From the NCBI GenBank assembly GCA_016217675.1, contig JACRHC010000080.1, forward strand, positions 1 through 64,000: 64,000 nt of DNA, given 5' to 3'. The notes under the pieces are model-generated. The model did no database searches. It saw only the letters and a program-made list of their open reading frames with translations, and was not told the origin of the DNA. The position numbers and the translations under genes are program-made. Source of the stretch: Nitrospirota bacterium (GTDB lineage Bacteria; Nitrospirota; Thermodesulfovibrionia; Thermodesulfovibrionales; UBA6898). The stretch's first letter is position 1, and the number at the start of each line of letters is the position of its first letter. Shown here one piece after another: positions 26,684 through 33,592 of this stretch.

Positions 26684-27447
26684 TATCTGCCCTGCCTGTT
26701 CTGTTCCTCTATAAAACCTCTCAACCTCTCCCTGAGATAGTGGGGGTTCATGCCTGCCTGTATGCCGACTACTCCTTCAAGGATCATCTCCCTCAGTGCC
26801 ATTTCATCGTTCAGCCTGTGTAATAGTTTTTTTGAGATCGGGATCAGAAGAAGGTTTGCAGTACCCACGCCATAAACAGTAGCCACAAACGCTACAGCAA
26901 TACCGGAGCCGAGCCTGGACGGTTCAGAAAGGTTTTCCATCACCTGTATGAGTCCCAGCACAGCGCCGAGGATTCCAATCGTTGGCGCAATCCCGCCCGC
27001 TGTATCAAATATTTTTGCGACCCGCCTCTTCTCGTCTTCGTAGGTGGCGTTTTCCTGGTCAACCGTCTCCTTTAATGTTTTTGCAGCCATGCGGTCAACC
27101 GCGAGCATCATCACTTTCTTGAAAAAAGGATCTTCAATACGGGGAATTTCGCGTTCAAGCGCTATAAGGCCATTCTTCCTCGCAAGGTCGGCAAAACGCA
27201 TAATATCTGCGATAAACTTCTCGCTATCAAGCTTTTTTTCAAAAAAGATATCCCTGATCGACATAACCGCATGAATAACGTCCCGGGTAGAAGAGCTGAG
27301 AAGTGTAGCGCCGAGGGTGCCGCCGAAGACGATCAGGGCAGCCGTTGGCTGCAGGATAGAACTGATTTTGCCGCCCTCGAGATAATTACCGCCGATGACC
27401 GCAACAATACTGAGGAATATTCCTGTAAGGCTCGTGCGGTCCATCAA
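26683..27447 (-). CDS. motA: Flagellar stator protein MotA, second set
   Basis: The 254-residue protein is of the short MotA/PomA class. Its start, MDRTSLTGIFLSIVAVIGGN, is preceded by one further methionine. GGIAPTIGILGAVLGLIQVM and a GIAVAFVATVYGVGTANLLL segment form the last two membrane helices; the C-terminal tail (HYLRERLRGFIEEQNRQGR) is strongly basic. It starts 3 bases after the PilZ gene stop. Confidence 0.95.
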   Translation of the reverse strand: MMDRTSLTGIFLSIVAVIGGNYLEGGKISSILQPTAALIVFGGTLGATLLSSSTRDVIHAVMSIRDIFFEKKLDSEKFIADIMRFADLARKNGLIALEREIPRIEDPFFKKVMMLAVDRMAAKTLKETVDQENATYEDEKRRVAKIFDTAGGIAPTIGILGAVLGLIQVMENLSEPSRLGSGIAVAFVATVYGVGTANLLLIPISKKLLHRLNDEMALREMILEGVVGIQAGMNPHYLRERLRGFIEEQNRQGR

Positions 27448-27450
27448 GCA

Positions 27451-28248
27451 TTATTTCTCCTTTTCCCTCTGTGACCTGATAAGCTCTCTCTGGCGCTTCA
27501 GCGTATACTGAATAATCTCATCACGGATATCCTCATCCATGTCATCAAAATGAAGCGCCAGTTCGTATTCATCATTGTCCGTCTTATGGACCCTCACGAC
27601 CCGGCCAAAGGCAAGTATTCCGATGGGCGGATAGGTAGGAAGCAGCATTTTAATTTCAAGATTGTCTCCGACTTCAGCCTTCTCACGTGTTGTAACCTTC
27701 AGGCCCGTTGCGCTTAGGTTCACCCGTCTGTTTTCGATCTGGGCAAATCCCTCTGCCTGCAGATCCATCCGTTCAAGGATCATACCGAGTTTGGTATTGA
27801 TGTCAACCAGCATATTCCAGAGTTTGGGATGCACTGCATCTTCCGGCAACTCAAAAGTTCCCGTATCAGAACCAAACCCGGCCACCAGTTTCGGCCTCTT
27901 GGCTGCGCCCGCATCCTTAATCTTCCTGCAGTCAACAGGAAAGACGTCGTCAACCCTGAAAAACTCGCGTCTGTCGCACCAGAGCCTCTTGACGCTGAAC
28001 ATGGTATTGTCCCTGTTCAAAATCTCAGTATAGAAATCCGAATCAGGGCATGAGATGATAAGCTGATCGCCTTTGAGCGCCTTTAGTGGCATATCTCCAT
28101 TGGCCCTTATGACGATGTTGGTGTCATTGGCCGAAACAATGGTTGCACTGTACCGGGCCTCCTCTTTTGCTATTCTGAAAAAAATCTGCTCGCCTACATT
28201 AAGATCCAAGGGACGCTCCTCTTCCGGCAGGGGTCTGAAGGAATGCAT
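27451..28248 (-). CDS. PilZ-domain c-di-GMP receptor (YcgR-like flagellar brake)
   Basis: The 265-residue protein has an N-terminal YcgR-like domain (about 15-105) and a PilZ domain. The c-di-GMP contact motif appears as DRREFFRV (RxxxR), with NLSATGLKV taking the place of D/NxSxxG. YcgR-type proteins slow or bias the motor when c-di-GMP is high. The frame overlaps the HD-GYP gene by 50 bases; a TTG at 28209 with GAGGAG at good spacing is a likely true start and would cut the overlap to 11 bases. Operon position before motA2 supports a motor role. Confidence 0.88.
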   Translation of the reverse strand: MHSFRPLPEEERPLDLNVGEQIFFRIAKEEARYSATIVSANDTNIVIRANGDMPLKALKGDQLIISCPDSDFYTEILNRDNTMFSVKRLWCDRREFFRVDDVFPVDCRKIKDAGAAKRPKLVAGFGSDTGTFELPEDAVHPKLWNMLVDINTKLGMILERMDLQAEGFAQIENRRVNLSATGLKVTTREKAEVGDNLEIKMLLPTYPPIGILAFGRVVRVHKTDNDEYELALHFDDMDEDIRDEIIQYTLKRQRELIRSQREKEK

Positions 28249-29683
28249 TGACTATCACTCCGTCGAACTGGCTGTCAGAGCACCTTATGAGCTCCTCGAC
28301 CGCCTGTTCATGGGTCCGCGCCGTTCTGTACGGTCTCGAGGTTGTCATTGCATCAAAGGTATCTACCACATTCATAATTCTCACAACAAGCGGAATCCTC
28401 TCTCCTGCAAGACCATCAGGGTATCCCTTTCCGTCAAACCGCTCATGATGATGTCGGATAAGCTCCCGTTCTCTCGGGAAAAATTTAATCGGCTTTATTA
28501 TATTATCACCGATCACCGGATGCAACCTGATTTCGATGAACTCCTCGTCCGTCAGCTTTGAAGGTTTAAGCAGGACCGTGTCCCTTACCCCAATCTTGCC
28601 AATGTCATGGAGATACCCCCCAAACCGGATAATCTCCTTATCATCACTGCTGAGGCCCATCACCTCTGCCACCTGAAGTGCGTAGGCAGCGACCCGCTCA
28701 GAATGGTTTCTGGTATATATATCACGGGCCTCTATGCTGATGACCAGGGATTTAAGTGTATTAATGAGATTGCCATAAAATACCTCATACAGGGCGTTGT
28801 TTTCGATGCGCATGGCAGCTTTTTTTGCAAAGGTGAGGGCAAGAGAAATTTCATAGTCAGTAAATGCCGTACCGTCGGCCTTGCTCGAAATACTGAGAAT
28901 TCCAAAGACCTCATCGTTCATAGTAAGCGGAATCGAAAAAAATGGGAAGGCCAGGGCTGTGCCGTCATGGGGATTAATCTCCCCGGGCAATGCAATATAA
29001 TAGCTCTTGGAGCTTACCACTCTCTCAAATATTGTGCCGCTGATCGATCTGGTCCGGGCAGTCGTGCCTATTCCGGCCTCTATCTTTATCTCCCCATTTT
29101 CGACAATACCAAAAGAGGCTTCCCTTACCATAAAAAGCCGCGAAACCATCTCAACAAGCTTTTCATAAATCTCGCGATTGCTGAAAATACCGTCTATTTC
29201 ATTGCTGATAGACTGAAGAATGCCTATTTCATGCAGGCTTTTGAAGAGTTCGCTGTTCAGCTTGCCGACCGTGCTCTCAATGTCGTCGTGACGGGAAATT
29301 CTGTTCAGAAGTCTCCTCTCGCCGAGGATCTTTGAGGCAACCGTCAAAACCGTATCGATTCTGAAGGGCTTGGTAATAAAATCCTTTGCCCCTTCTCTCA
29401 TGGCATTTACGGCGTTGTCAATAGAGGAAAAGCCGGTAATTACAACAACGGGTATGCCGAAATTCATGCGCTGAGTTTCTTTGAGGAAGTCCATGCCATT
29501 CATCCGCGGCATGGTGAGGTCTGTGAAAATGATATCGTATTCCTGGCGTTTCAGCTTTTCAAGGCCATCAACACCGTCAAAGGCAAGATCTGCCCTGTAT
29601 CCGCCAACATTGCTCAGAATGTCATAAAGCACATCCCTGACAATGGGGTCATCATCTACTATTAATATTCGCCCCTTGTCCAT
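28199..29683 (-). CDS. Response regulator with GAF-like and HD-GYP domains (c-di-GMP phosphodiesterase)
   Basis: In this 494-residue protein the receiver domain is at 1-120 (ILIVDDDPIVRD, phospho-acceptor in IIFTDLTMPRMNG). A middle region (about 160-290) resembles a GAF sensor. The HD-GYP domain follows from about 310 with HSERVAAYA, YLHDIGKIG, HHHERFDGKGYP and DTFDAMTTSRPYR. The complete HD and GYP motifs predict active hydrolysis of c-di-GMP. It overlaps the upstream regulator gene by 32 bases and is followed by the PilZ receptor, so degradation and sensing are encoded together. Confidence 0.95.
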   Translation of the reverse strand: MDKGRILIVDDDPIVRDVLYDILSNVGGYRADLAFDGVDGLEKLKRQEYDIIFTDLTMPRMNGMDFLKETQRMNFGIPVVVITGFSSIDNAVNAMREGAKDFITKPFRIDTVLTVASKILGERRLLNRISRHDDIESTVGKLNSELFKSLHEIGILQSISNEIDGIFSNREIYEKLVEMVSRLFMVREASFGIVENGEIKIEAGIGTTARTRSISGTIFERVVSSKSYYIALPGEINPHDGTALAFPFFSIPLTMNDEVFGILSISSKADGTAFTDYEISLALTFAKKAAMRIENNALYEVFYGNLINTLKSLVISIEARDIYTRNHSERVAAYALQVAEVMGLSSDDKEIIRFGGYLHDIGKIGVRDTVLLKPSKLTDEEFIEIRLHPVIGDNIIKPIKFFPRERELIRHHHERFDGKGYPDGLAGERIPLVVRIMNVVDTFDAMTTSRPYRTARTHEQAVEELIRCSDSQFDGVIVNAFLQTPAGRGASLGS

Positions 29684-30254
29684 GACCCCTGATCAGCCTT
29701 TCCCTCAAGATGTGCGACTCATCCTCTGACAGGACATCCATGGTTTTCAGCCGCTCAATCCGCTCAATCCAGGAGGCCGTTATATCCGGATTTCCCTTAT
29801 CAACTACGGTTCTAAGAAGTTCAATATCACGGTAAGTGTCCCGGAGCTGTTTAACCAGTTCCTTGTTTTCCTGAAGGAGTAGCGCCCGCTTGTATGCCCT
29901 CTCGACCACAAAGATGATCTCCTGCCCCTTAAAGGGTTTTGTAAGATAATCATAGGCGCCCTCTTTCATCGCCTCAAGTGTCGTATCAAGGGTGCCATAA
30001 GCCGTGAGGATAACAACCGCTACGTCAGGGTTGGTTCTTACCGATTGTTTAAGCACCTCAATGCCGTCAGCGCCGGGCATTCTGAGATCTGTTATGACAA
30101 GGCTGATATCCTCGAAGCGAAGCATGCGTATCGCATCAAGGCCATCTTTCGCAGTTATAATGGTGAACCCCTCCCTGCTCAGGAGAGAATTGATCACATC
30201 ACGCGCTATCTCATCATCGTCAGCGACGAGTATCCTGAAGTCTTTTCTGGTCAC
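29652..30254 (-). CDS. Response regulator, receiver with helical output region
   Basis: In this 200-residue protein the receiver domain occupies about 1-125 (ILVADDDEIARD; phospho-acceptor in LVITDLRMPGADG; lysine in YLTKPFKG). The remaining 75 residues are helical (ALLLQENKELVKQLRDTY) with no DNA-binding domain, as in single-domain or adaptor regulators. It is co-transcribed with the HD-GYP gene, the two overlapping by 32 bases. Confidence 0.9.
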   Translation of the reverse strand: MTRKDFRILVADDDEIARDVINSLLSREGFTIITAKDGLDAIRMLRFEDISLVITDLRMPGADGIEVLKQSVRTNPDVAVVILTAYGTLDTTLEAMKEGAYDYLTKPFKGQEIIFVVERAYKRALLLQENKELVKQLRDTYRDIELLRTVVDKGNPDITASWIERIERLKTMDVLSEDESHILRERLIRGHGQGANINSR

Positions 30255-30255
30255 G

Positions 30256-30459
30256 CTACTTTGCGTCCCTTATTCTTTCGAGGACTTCGCTCTTTGCCTG
30301 TGAAAGGATCTGCTGCTTCTTGGCTTCCTCTGAGATGCTTACCATATCTCTCGGTCCGATACCGTCGCTCTCCTTTTCCAGAAGTGTCGAAGGCTTCATC
30401 TTCGCCACCCTGTTGTACAGATGCAGGACTTCGCCGATCTGGTTGGGAAAAATTGTCAT
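30256..30459 (-). CDS. Small flagella-linked protein of unknown function
   Basis: The 67-residue product has a central DMVSISEEAKKQQILSQAKS segment, a pattern also found in short proteins near flagellar genes of other phyla and in FlgM-like peptides. It is not a clear FlgM, which is present elsewhere (47968-48261). It is the first gene after a sigma-28-type promoter and lies 1 base before the response regulator. Disordered or helical; function unknown. Confidence 0.6.
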   Translation of the reverse strand: MTIFPNQIGEVLHLYNRVAKMKPSTLLEKESDGIGPRDMVSISEEAKKQQILSQAKSEVLERIRDAK

Positions 30460-30511
30460 CCTTCTGCCTCCATGTTCTATGGATGTCCCTTCTCTGGTTC
30501 TCCAGTTCTCT

Positions 30512-30539
30512 TTATCGGACGCAATCTTTAAAAACTTTA
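30512..30539 (-). promoter_or_regulatory. Sigma-28 (FliA) promoter for the regulator/PilZ/stator operon
   Basis: Minus-strand TAAAGTTT (30539-30532) and TCCGATAA (30519-30512) with 12 bases between match TAAAGTTT-N11-GCCGATAA closely. It lies about 50 bases upstream of the 67-residue gene. Confidence 0.75.
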
Positions 30540-30656
30540 GGGCTTTTTCTCGTCAGTCAAAATCATTACCTCATTATTGTAAGGAGCCTGGCATAGTCTT
30601 CAACAACAAAGGGCCCGGCAACGTAACCATTCAGTTATCAGTGGACAGATTCAATA

Positions 30657-30756
30657 TCCCCTCCTTACCAGGAGGGGTGTGGGGAGGTTTTGATGGCGTC
30701 TAATCTCTACCCCACCCGACCTCCCCTTGGAAATGGGAGGAGGATTACCCTCGTAA
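30657..30756. repeat. REP-like hairpin cluster
   Basis: CCCCTCCT/AGGAGGGG (30658-30677) is a perfect 8-base-pair hairpin with a 4-base loop. GGGGAGGT (about 30681) pairs with ACCTCCCC (about 30719), and CCTCCC/GGGAGG form another stem at the right. This structure resembles dispersed intergenic repeats; it lies between divergent flagellar transcription units. Confidence 0.6.
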
Positions 30757-30922
30757 CTGAAGGGTTACCCGGCAACCCTGTCAGAAATCAGGCAAGATCC
30801 TTGCTTGACATCTCATACCCAGTGGCGGCTGTTTCGCTCATAGCAAAAGAGCACTTTTTTAGTCCGCAATCCCGGTTCGGATTTTTATGTGTTTCCGGCA
30901 GGTTATGACTACAAAATAACCC

Positions 30923-30949
30923 TAAAGTTTTCTTGCAGCCTTCCGATAA
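30923..30949 (+). promoter_or_regulatory. Sigma-28 (FliA) promoter of the flagellin gene
   Basis: TAAAGTTT (30923-30930) and TCCGATAA (30942-30949) are separated by exactly 11 bases. The predicted leader is about 140 bases long and includes two hairpins before the flagellin ribosome site. Confidence 0.85.
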
Positions 30950-31028
30950 GACTCTTAGAAGCTGAGACTAAATGGTCAATGAGGAGGTGGAGCAGAGAGA
31001 TAGAGACCCTGAGGCTTAAAAGTAAAAC

Positions 31029-31070
31029 GATCCGCTTTGCGGATCAAAAACTCCGGCAAGAATTGCCGGA
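31029..31070 (+). promoter_or_regulatory. Two hairpins in the flagellin mRNA leader
   Basis: GATCCGC-TTT-GCGGATC (31029-31045) and TCCGGCAA-GAA-TTGCCGGA (31052-31070) are perfect stems 7 and 8 base pairs long. They end about 17 bases before the AGGAG site. They may stabilise the mRNA or serve as a target for a translational regulator such as FlbT. Confidence 0.6.
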
Positions 31071-31099
31071 AACAAAATTCCTAGAACAGGAGCATTATC

Positions 31100-32227
31100 A
31101 TGGCACTCTCAGACATTAGCTTAACCGCTGGTATGCGGTCAAACCTCGTGAATCTTCAGCAGACAGTCAGCCTTCTTGACCGCACTCAGACCAGACTCGC
31201 AACAGGCAAAAAGGTTAACACAGCTCTTGATAACCCCACTGCATTCTTTGCAGCCCAGGCACTCGACGCTCGTGCAAATGACATCGACTCCCTTAAGTCC
31301 GACATGGGTCAGTCTATCCAGACGATCCAGGCCGCAGACAAAGGTATCAAAGGCATAAGCTCTCTTATAGAGCAGGCAAGAGGTATTGCACAGCAGGCCC
31401 AGGCTTCCAGCACAACCGCATCTTCGTACGCAACCGGAACAATCACCCTTGCAAGTGCTGCTGCTGCTGACACGGTCACCGTAGCAGGCCAGACCTTCAC
31501 CGCAACAGCTGCGGGAACTCCTGGAACAGGCGAATTCTATATCGGTGGCAATAATAATATGGATGCCGAAGCCTTGGCTATTGCTATCAATGCCAATACA
31601 ACAGTGACCGGTCTCGGTTTCTCTGCAAGTGCTTCAAACGGCGTTGTGACAATCTCGAATTCCGCTGCTGACGTTACTGCTGCTAACGTAACCACATCCA
31701 GTGGCACAACCCTTGCTGAGGCAGTTGTAGCTGCTGATACGGATCTTTCAGCGCTTCAGGATCAGTATAATGAAATCAGAAGCCAGATCGACACCATGGC
31801 ACTCGACTCAGGATACAAGGGCAAAAACCTTCTTAATGCTGACACACTGACCGTCAAGTTCGAAGGGACACACACCCTGGATGTTGTCGGGTTCTCCGCT
31901 TCATCTGCGTCGCTTGGCATTACTGCTGCAAGCTGGACATTGCCTGCAAATGCAAGTGCTGACGTCGACAGATTGATCACGGCACTGTCAACATTGAGAT
32001 CAGAGTCTTCAGCGATGTCGTCAAACCTGAGCATCATCACCACCCGGCAGAGTTTCTCGACAGAAATGGTAAACGTCCTTACCGAAGGTTCTGGCAAGCT
32101 GACCCTTGCTGACACCAACGAGGAAGGCGCAAACATGCTGATGTTGCAGACCAGGCAGTCTCTGAGCACAACCGCTCTGAGCCTTGCTTCGCAGGCAGCA
32201 CAGTCAGTACTGAGACTGTTCGGCTAA
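31100..32227 (+). CDS. fliC: Flagellin
   Basis: This is the 375-residue filament protein. The conserved N-terminal D0/D1 region (MALSDISLTAGMRSNLVNLQ; LATGKKVNTALDNPTAFFAA) and C-terminal D1/D0 region (LTLADTNEEGANMLMLQTRQ; ALSLASQAAQSVLRLFG) are intact. The central variable part (about 115-215) is Ala/Thr/Ser-rich, offering many possible O-glycosylation sites. The start has AGGAG 7 bases upstream. It is transcribed from a sigma-28 promoter and followed by a hairpin, then flbT and flaF. Confidence 0.97.
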   Translation: MALSDISLTAGMRSNLVNLQQTVSLLDRTQTRLATGKKVNTALDNPTAFFAAQALDARANDIDSLKSDMGQSIQTIQAADKGIKGISSLIEQARGIAQQAQASSTTASSYATGTITLASAAAADTVTVAGQTFTATAAGTPGTGEFYIGGNNNMDAEALAIAINANTTVTGLGFSASASNGVVTISNSAADVTAANVTTSSGTTLAEAVVAADTDLSALQDQYNEIRSQIDTMALDSGYKGKNLLNADTLTVKFEGTHTLDVVGFSASSASLGITAASWTLPANASADVDRLITALSTLRSESSAMSSNLSIITTRQSFSTEMVNVLTEGSGKLTLADTNEEGANMLMLQTRQSLSTTALSLASQAAQSVLRLFG

Positions 32228-32247
32228 ACATGATTAGTGGTATTAAG

Positions 32248-32274
32248 GTGGGAGAGGAAGGAATCCTCTCCCAC
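32248..32274 (+). terminator. Strong hairpin after the flagellin gene
   Basis: GTGGGAGAGGA and TCCTCTCCCAC form a perfect 11-base-pair stem with a 5-base loop, 20 bases after the stop. No T-run follows, so it may be an mRNA stabiliser or attenuator that leaves reduced read-through into flbT-flaF rather than a full terminator. Confidence 0.6.
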
Positions 32275-32303
32275 ACTCCACTTCTCAAAAAGAGGTACAT
32301 ATC

Positions 32304-32786
32304 ATGAACATCAATGACATAAATATGACCCAGGCCTTGCAGAATGCGATACGGCCGTCTGAAAAGAGCAACGCCCCGGTGCAGACCAGGTCGAATATAG
32401 CGTCATCAACTTCATCTGCCCAGTTTGCAGGCGAATCACCGGCATCCCAGACCTCTGCTAAAGGATTGATCGTCAGCATAGATTTCATCAAGCAGCAGCT
32501 TGATAATATCCTGGTGAATTATCCTCCGTTCTTTCCTCTGGGCACCTTTCAGAGACTTGATCTGATCAAGAAGGTCAAGGGAGTAGAAGAGCAGATTGCC
32601 AAGTCATCGGTTGATGATGGACTGAAAAAGGTCTTCTCAGGGGAAAAGCTGTCGGTAGATGCGACGGACAAAGATATATCAGTTGCGCTGGACAGGCTTT
32701 TTCAGTTCAGGGATACGATCGCGCAGGACAAGGCTGTAGCTGCAGAACAAGTGCAGCCGGGCACAATCCTGGATATTAAGGTTTAG
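32304..32786 (+). CDS. Unknown protein between flagellin and flbT
   Basis: In this 160-residue protein the first 50 residues are Ser/Asn/Gln-rich and probably disordered; the rest is helical (LIVSIDFIKQQLDNILVNYP; LIKKVKGVEEQIAK; ISVALDRLFQFRDTI). It does not look like FlaG, FliS or FliD. Its position between the flagellin gene and flbT-flaF, with a GAGG ribosome site and 5 bases to flbT, suggests a role in flagellin secretion or regulation. Confidence 0.7.
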   Translation: MNINDINMTQALQNAIRPSEKSNAPVQTRSNIASSTSSAQFAGESPASQTSAKGLIVSIDFIKQQLDNILVNYPPFFPLGTFQRLDLIKKVKGVEEQIAKSSVDDGLKKVFSGEKLSVDATDKDISVALDRLFQFRDTIAQDKAVAAEQVQPGTILDIKV

Positions 32787-32791
32787 TCACC

Positions 32792-33199
32792 GTGGCATTG
32801 AAGATTTCTCTGAAGCCTCATGAGAGGCTGATCATTGGTGGTGCGGTCATTTCCAACGGCGCTGCAAAGAGTGATCTTGTTATCGAAAACAATGTCCCGA
32901 TATTGCGCGAAAAAGATATCCTGGGTTCAACGAATGCAGATTCCCCTTGCAAGAGGGTCTATCTCGCCATACAGCTGATGTATATTGATGAGAAGAAGCT
33001 TGCCGAATATCACAAGACTTACTGGGAATTGATCAAGGATATACTTCAGGCATTGCCAAGCAGACATGATTTAATTGCCGAAATCAGTGAACACATTCTC
33101 CATGGCCAATATTACCAAGCACTGAAACTGACCAGAAAACTCATTGAATATGAACAGGAGGTCTTGACCCATGCTCGCAACTCAGCTCGACGCATATAG
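32792..33199 (+). CDS. flbT: Flagellin translation regulator FlbT
   Basis: The 135-residue product is the length of FlbT. The start (ALKISLKPHERLIIGGAVIS) and the following segments (LREKDILGSTNADSPCKRVY, YLAIQLMYID) match the family. In alphaproteobacteria FlbT binds the flagellin mRNA leader and limits translation until the hook is done. GTG start at 32792. The 3' end overlaps flaF by 29 bases, a conserved pairing. The structured flagellin leader upstream is a plausible target. Confidence 0.9.
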   Translation: MALKISLKPHERLIIGGAVISNGAAKSDLVIENNVPILREKDILGSTNADSPCKRVYLAIQLMYIDEKKLAEYHKTYWELIKDILQALPSRHDLIAEISEHILHGQYYQALKLTRKLIEYEQEVLTHARNSARRI

Positions 33200-33551
33200 A
33201 ACAGTGCAAAAGACAACAGATTCAGGTCGTGAACTCGAGGCATCGGTCCTGTGCCTGGCGGCAATGAAACTGACCGACTGCCAGAAAAACTGGGGAGCAG
33301 AAGACCGTGACAGCAGGCTCAATGAGGCACTGGAGCATAACCAGAGGATCTGGACCATACTCCAGTCAGAGCTCGCCAAGGCCGATAATCCACTTCCACA
33401 GCGGATAAAAGATGATCTGCTGAGCTTGAGCATCTTTGTTGATAAGAGAACTTTTGATATAATGGCCTTCCCTGTGCAGGAGAAACTGTCCATGCTGATC
33501 AATATCAACCTGAACATCGCTGCAGGCCTTAGGGGGTCAGCAGGAACTTAA
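33171..33551 (+). CDS. flaF: Flagellin secretion/translation regulator FlaF
   Basis: The 126-residue product matches FlaF: ELEASVLCLAAMKLTDCQKN, then EALEHNQRIWTILQSELA and DDLLSLSIFVDKRTFDIM. FlaF works opposite or alongside FlbT and acts as a flagellin chaperone in Caulobacter. The start (MLATQLDAYRTVQKTTDSG) overlaps flbT by 29 bases. GGAGG precedes the ATG at 33171. Confidence 0.9.
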   Translation: MLATQLDAYRTVQKTTDSGRELEASVLCLAAMKLTDCQKNWGAEDRDSRLNEALEHNQRIWTILQSELAKADNPLPQRIKDDLLSLSIFVDKRTFDIMAFPVQEKLSMLININLNIAAGLRGSAGT

Positions 33552-33592
33552 CACCAGCAGAAAATATCAGGGCAAGCGCATTGCTCACATTC

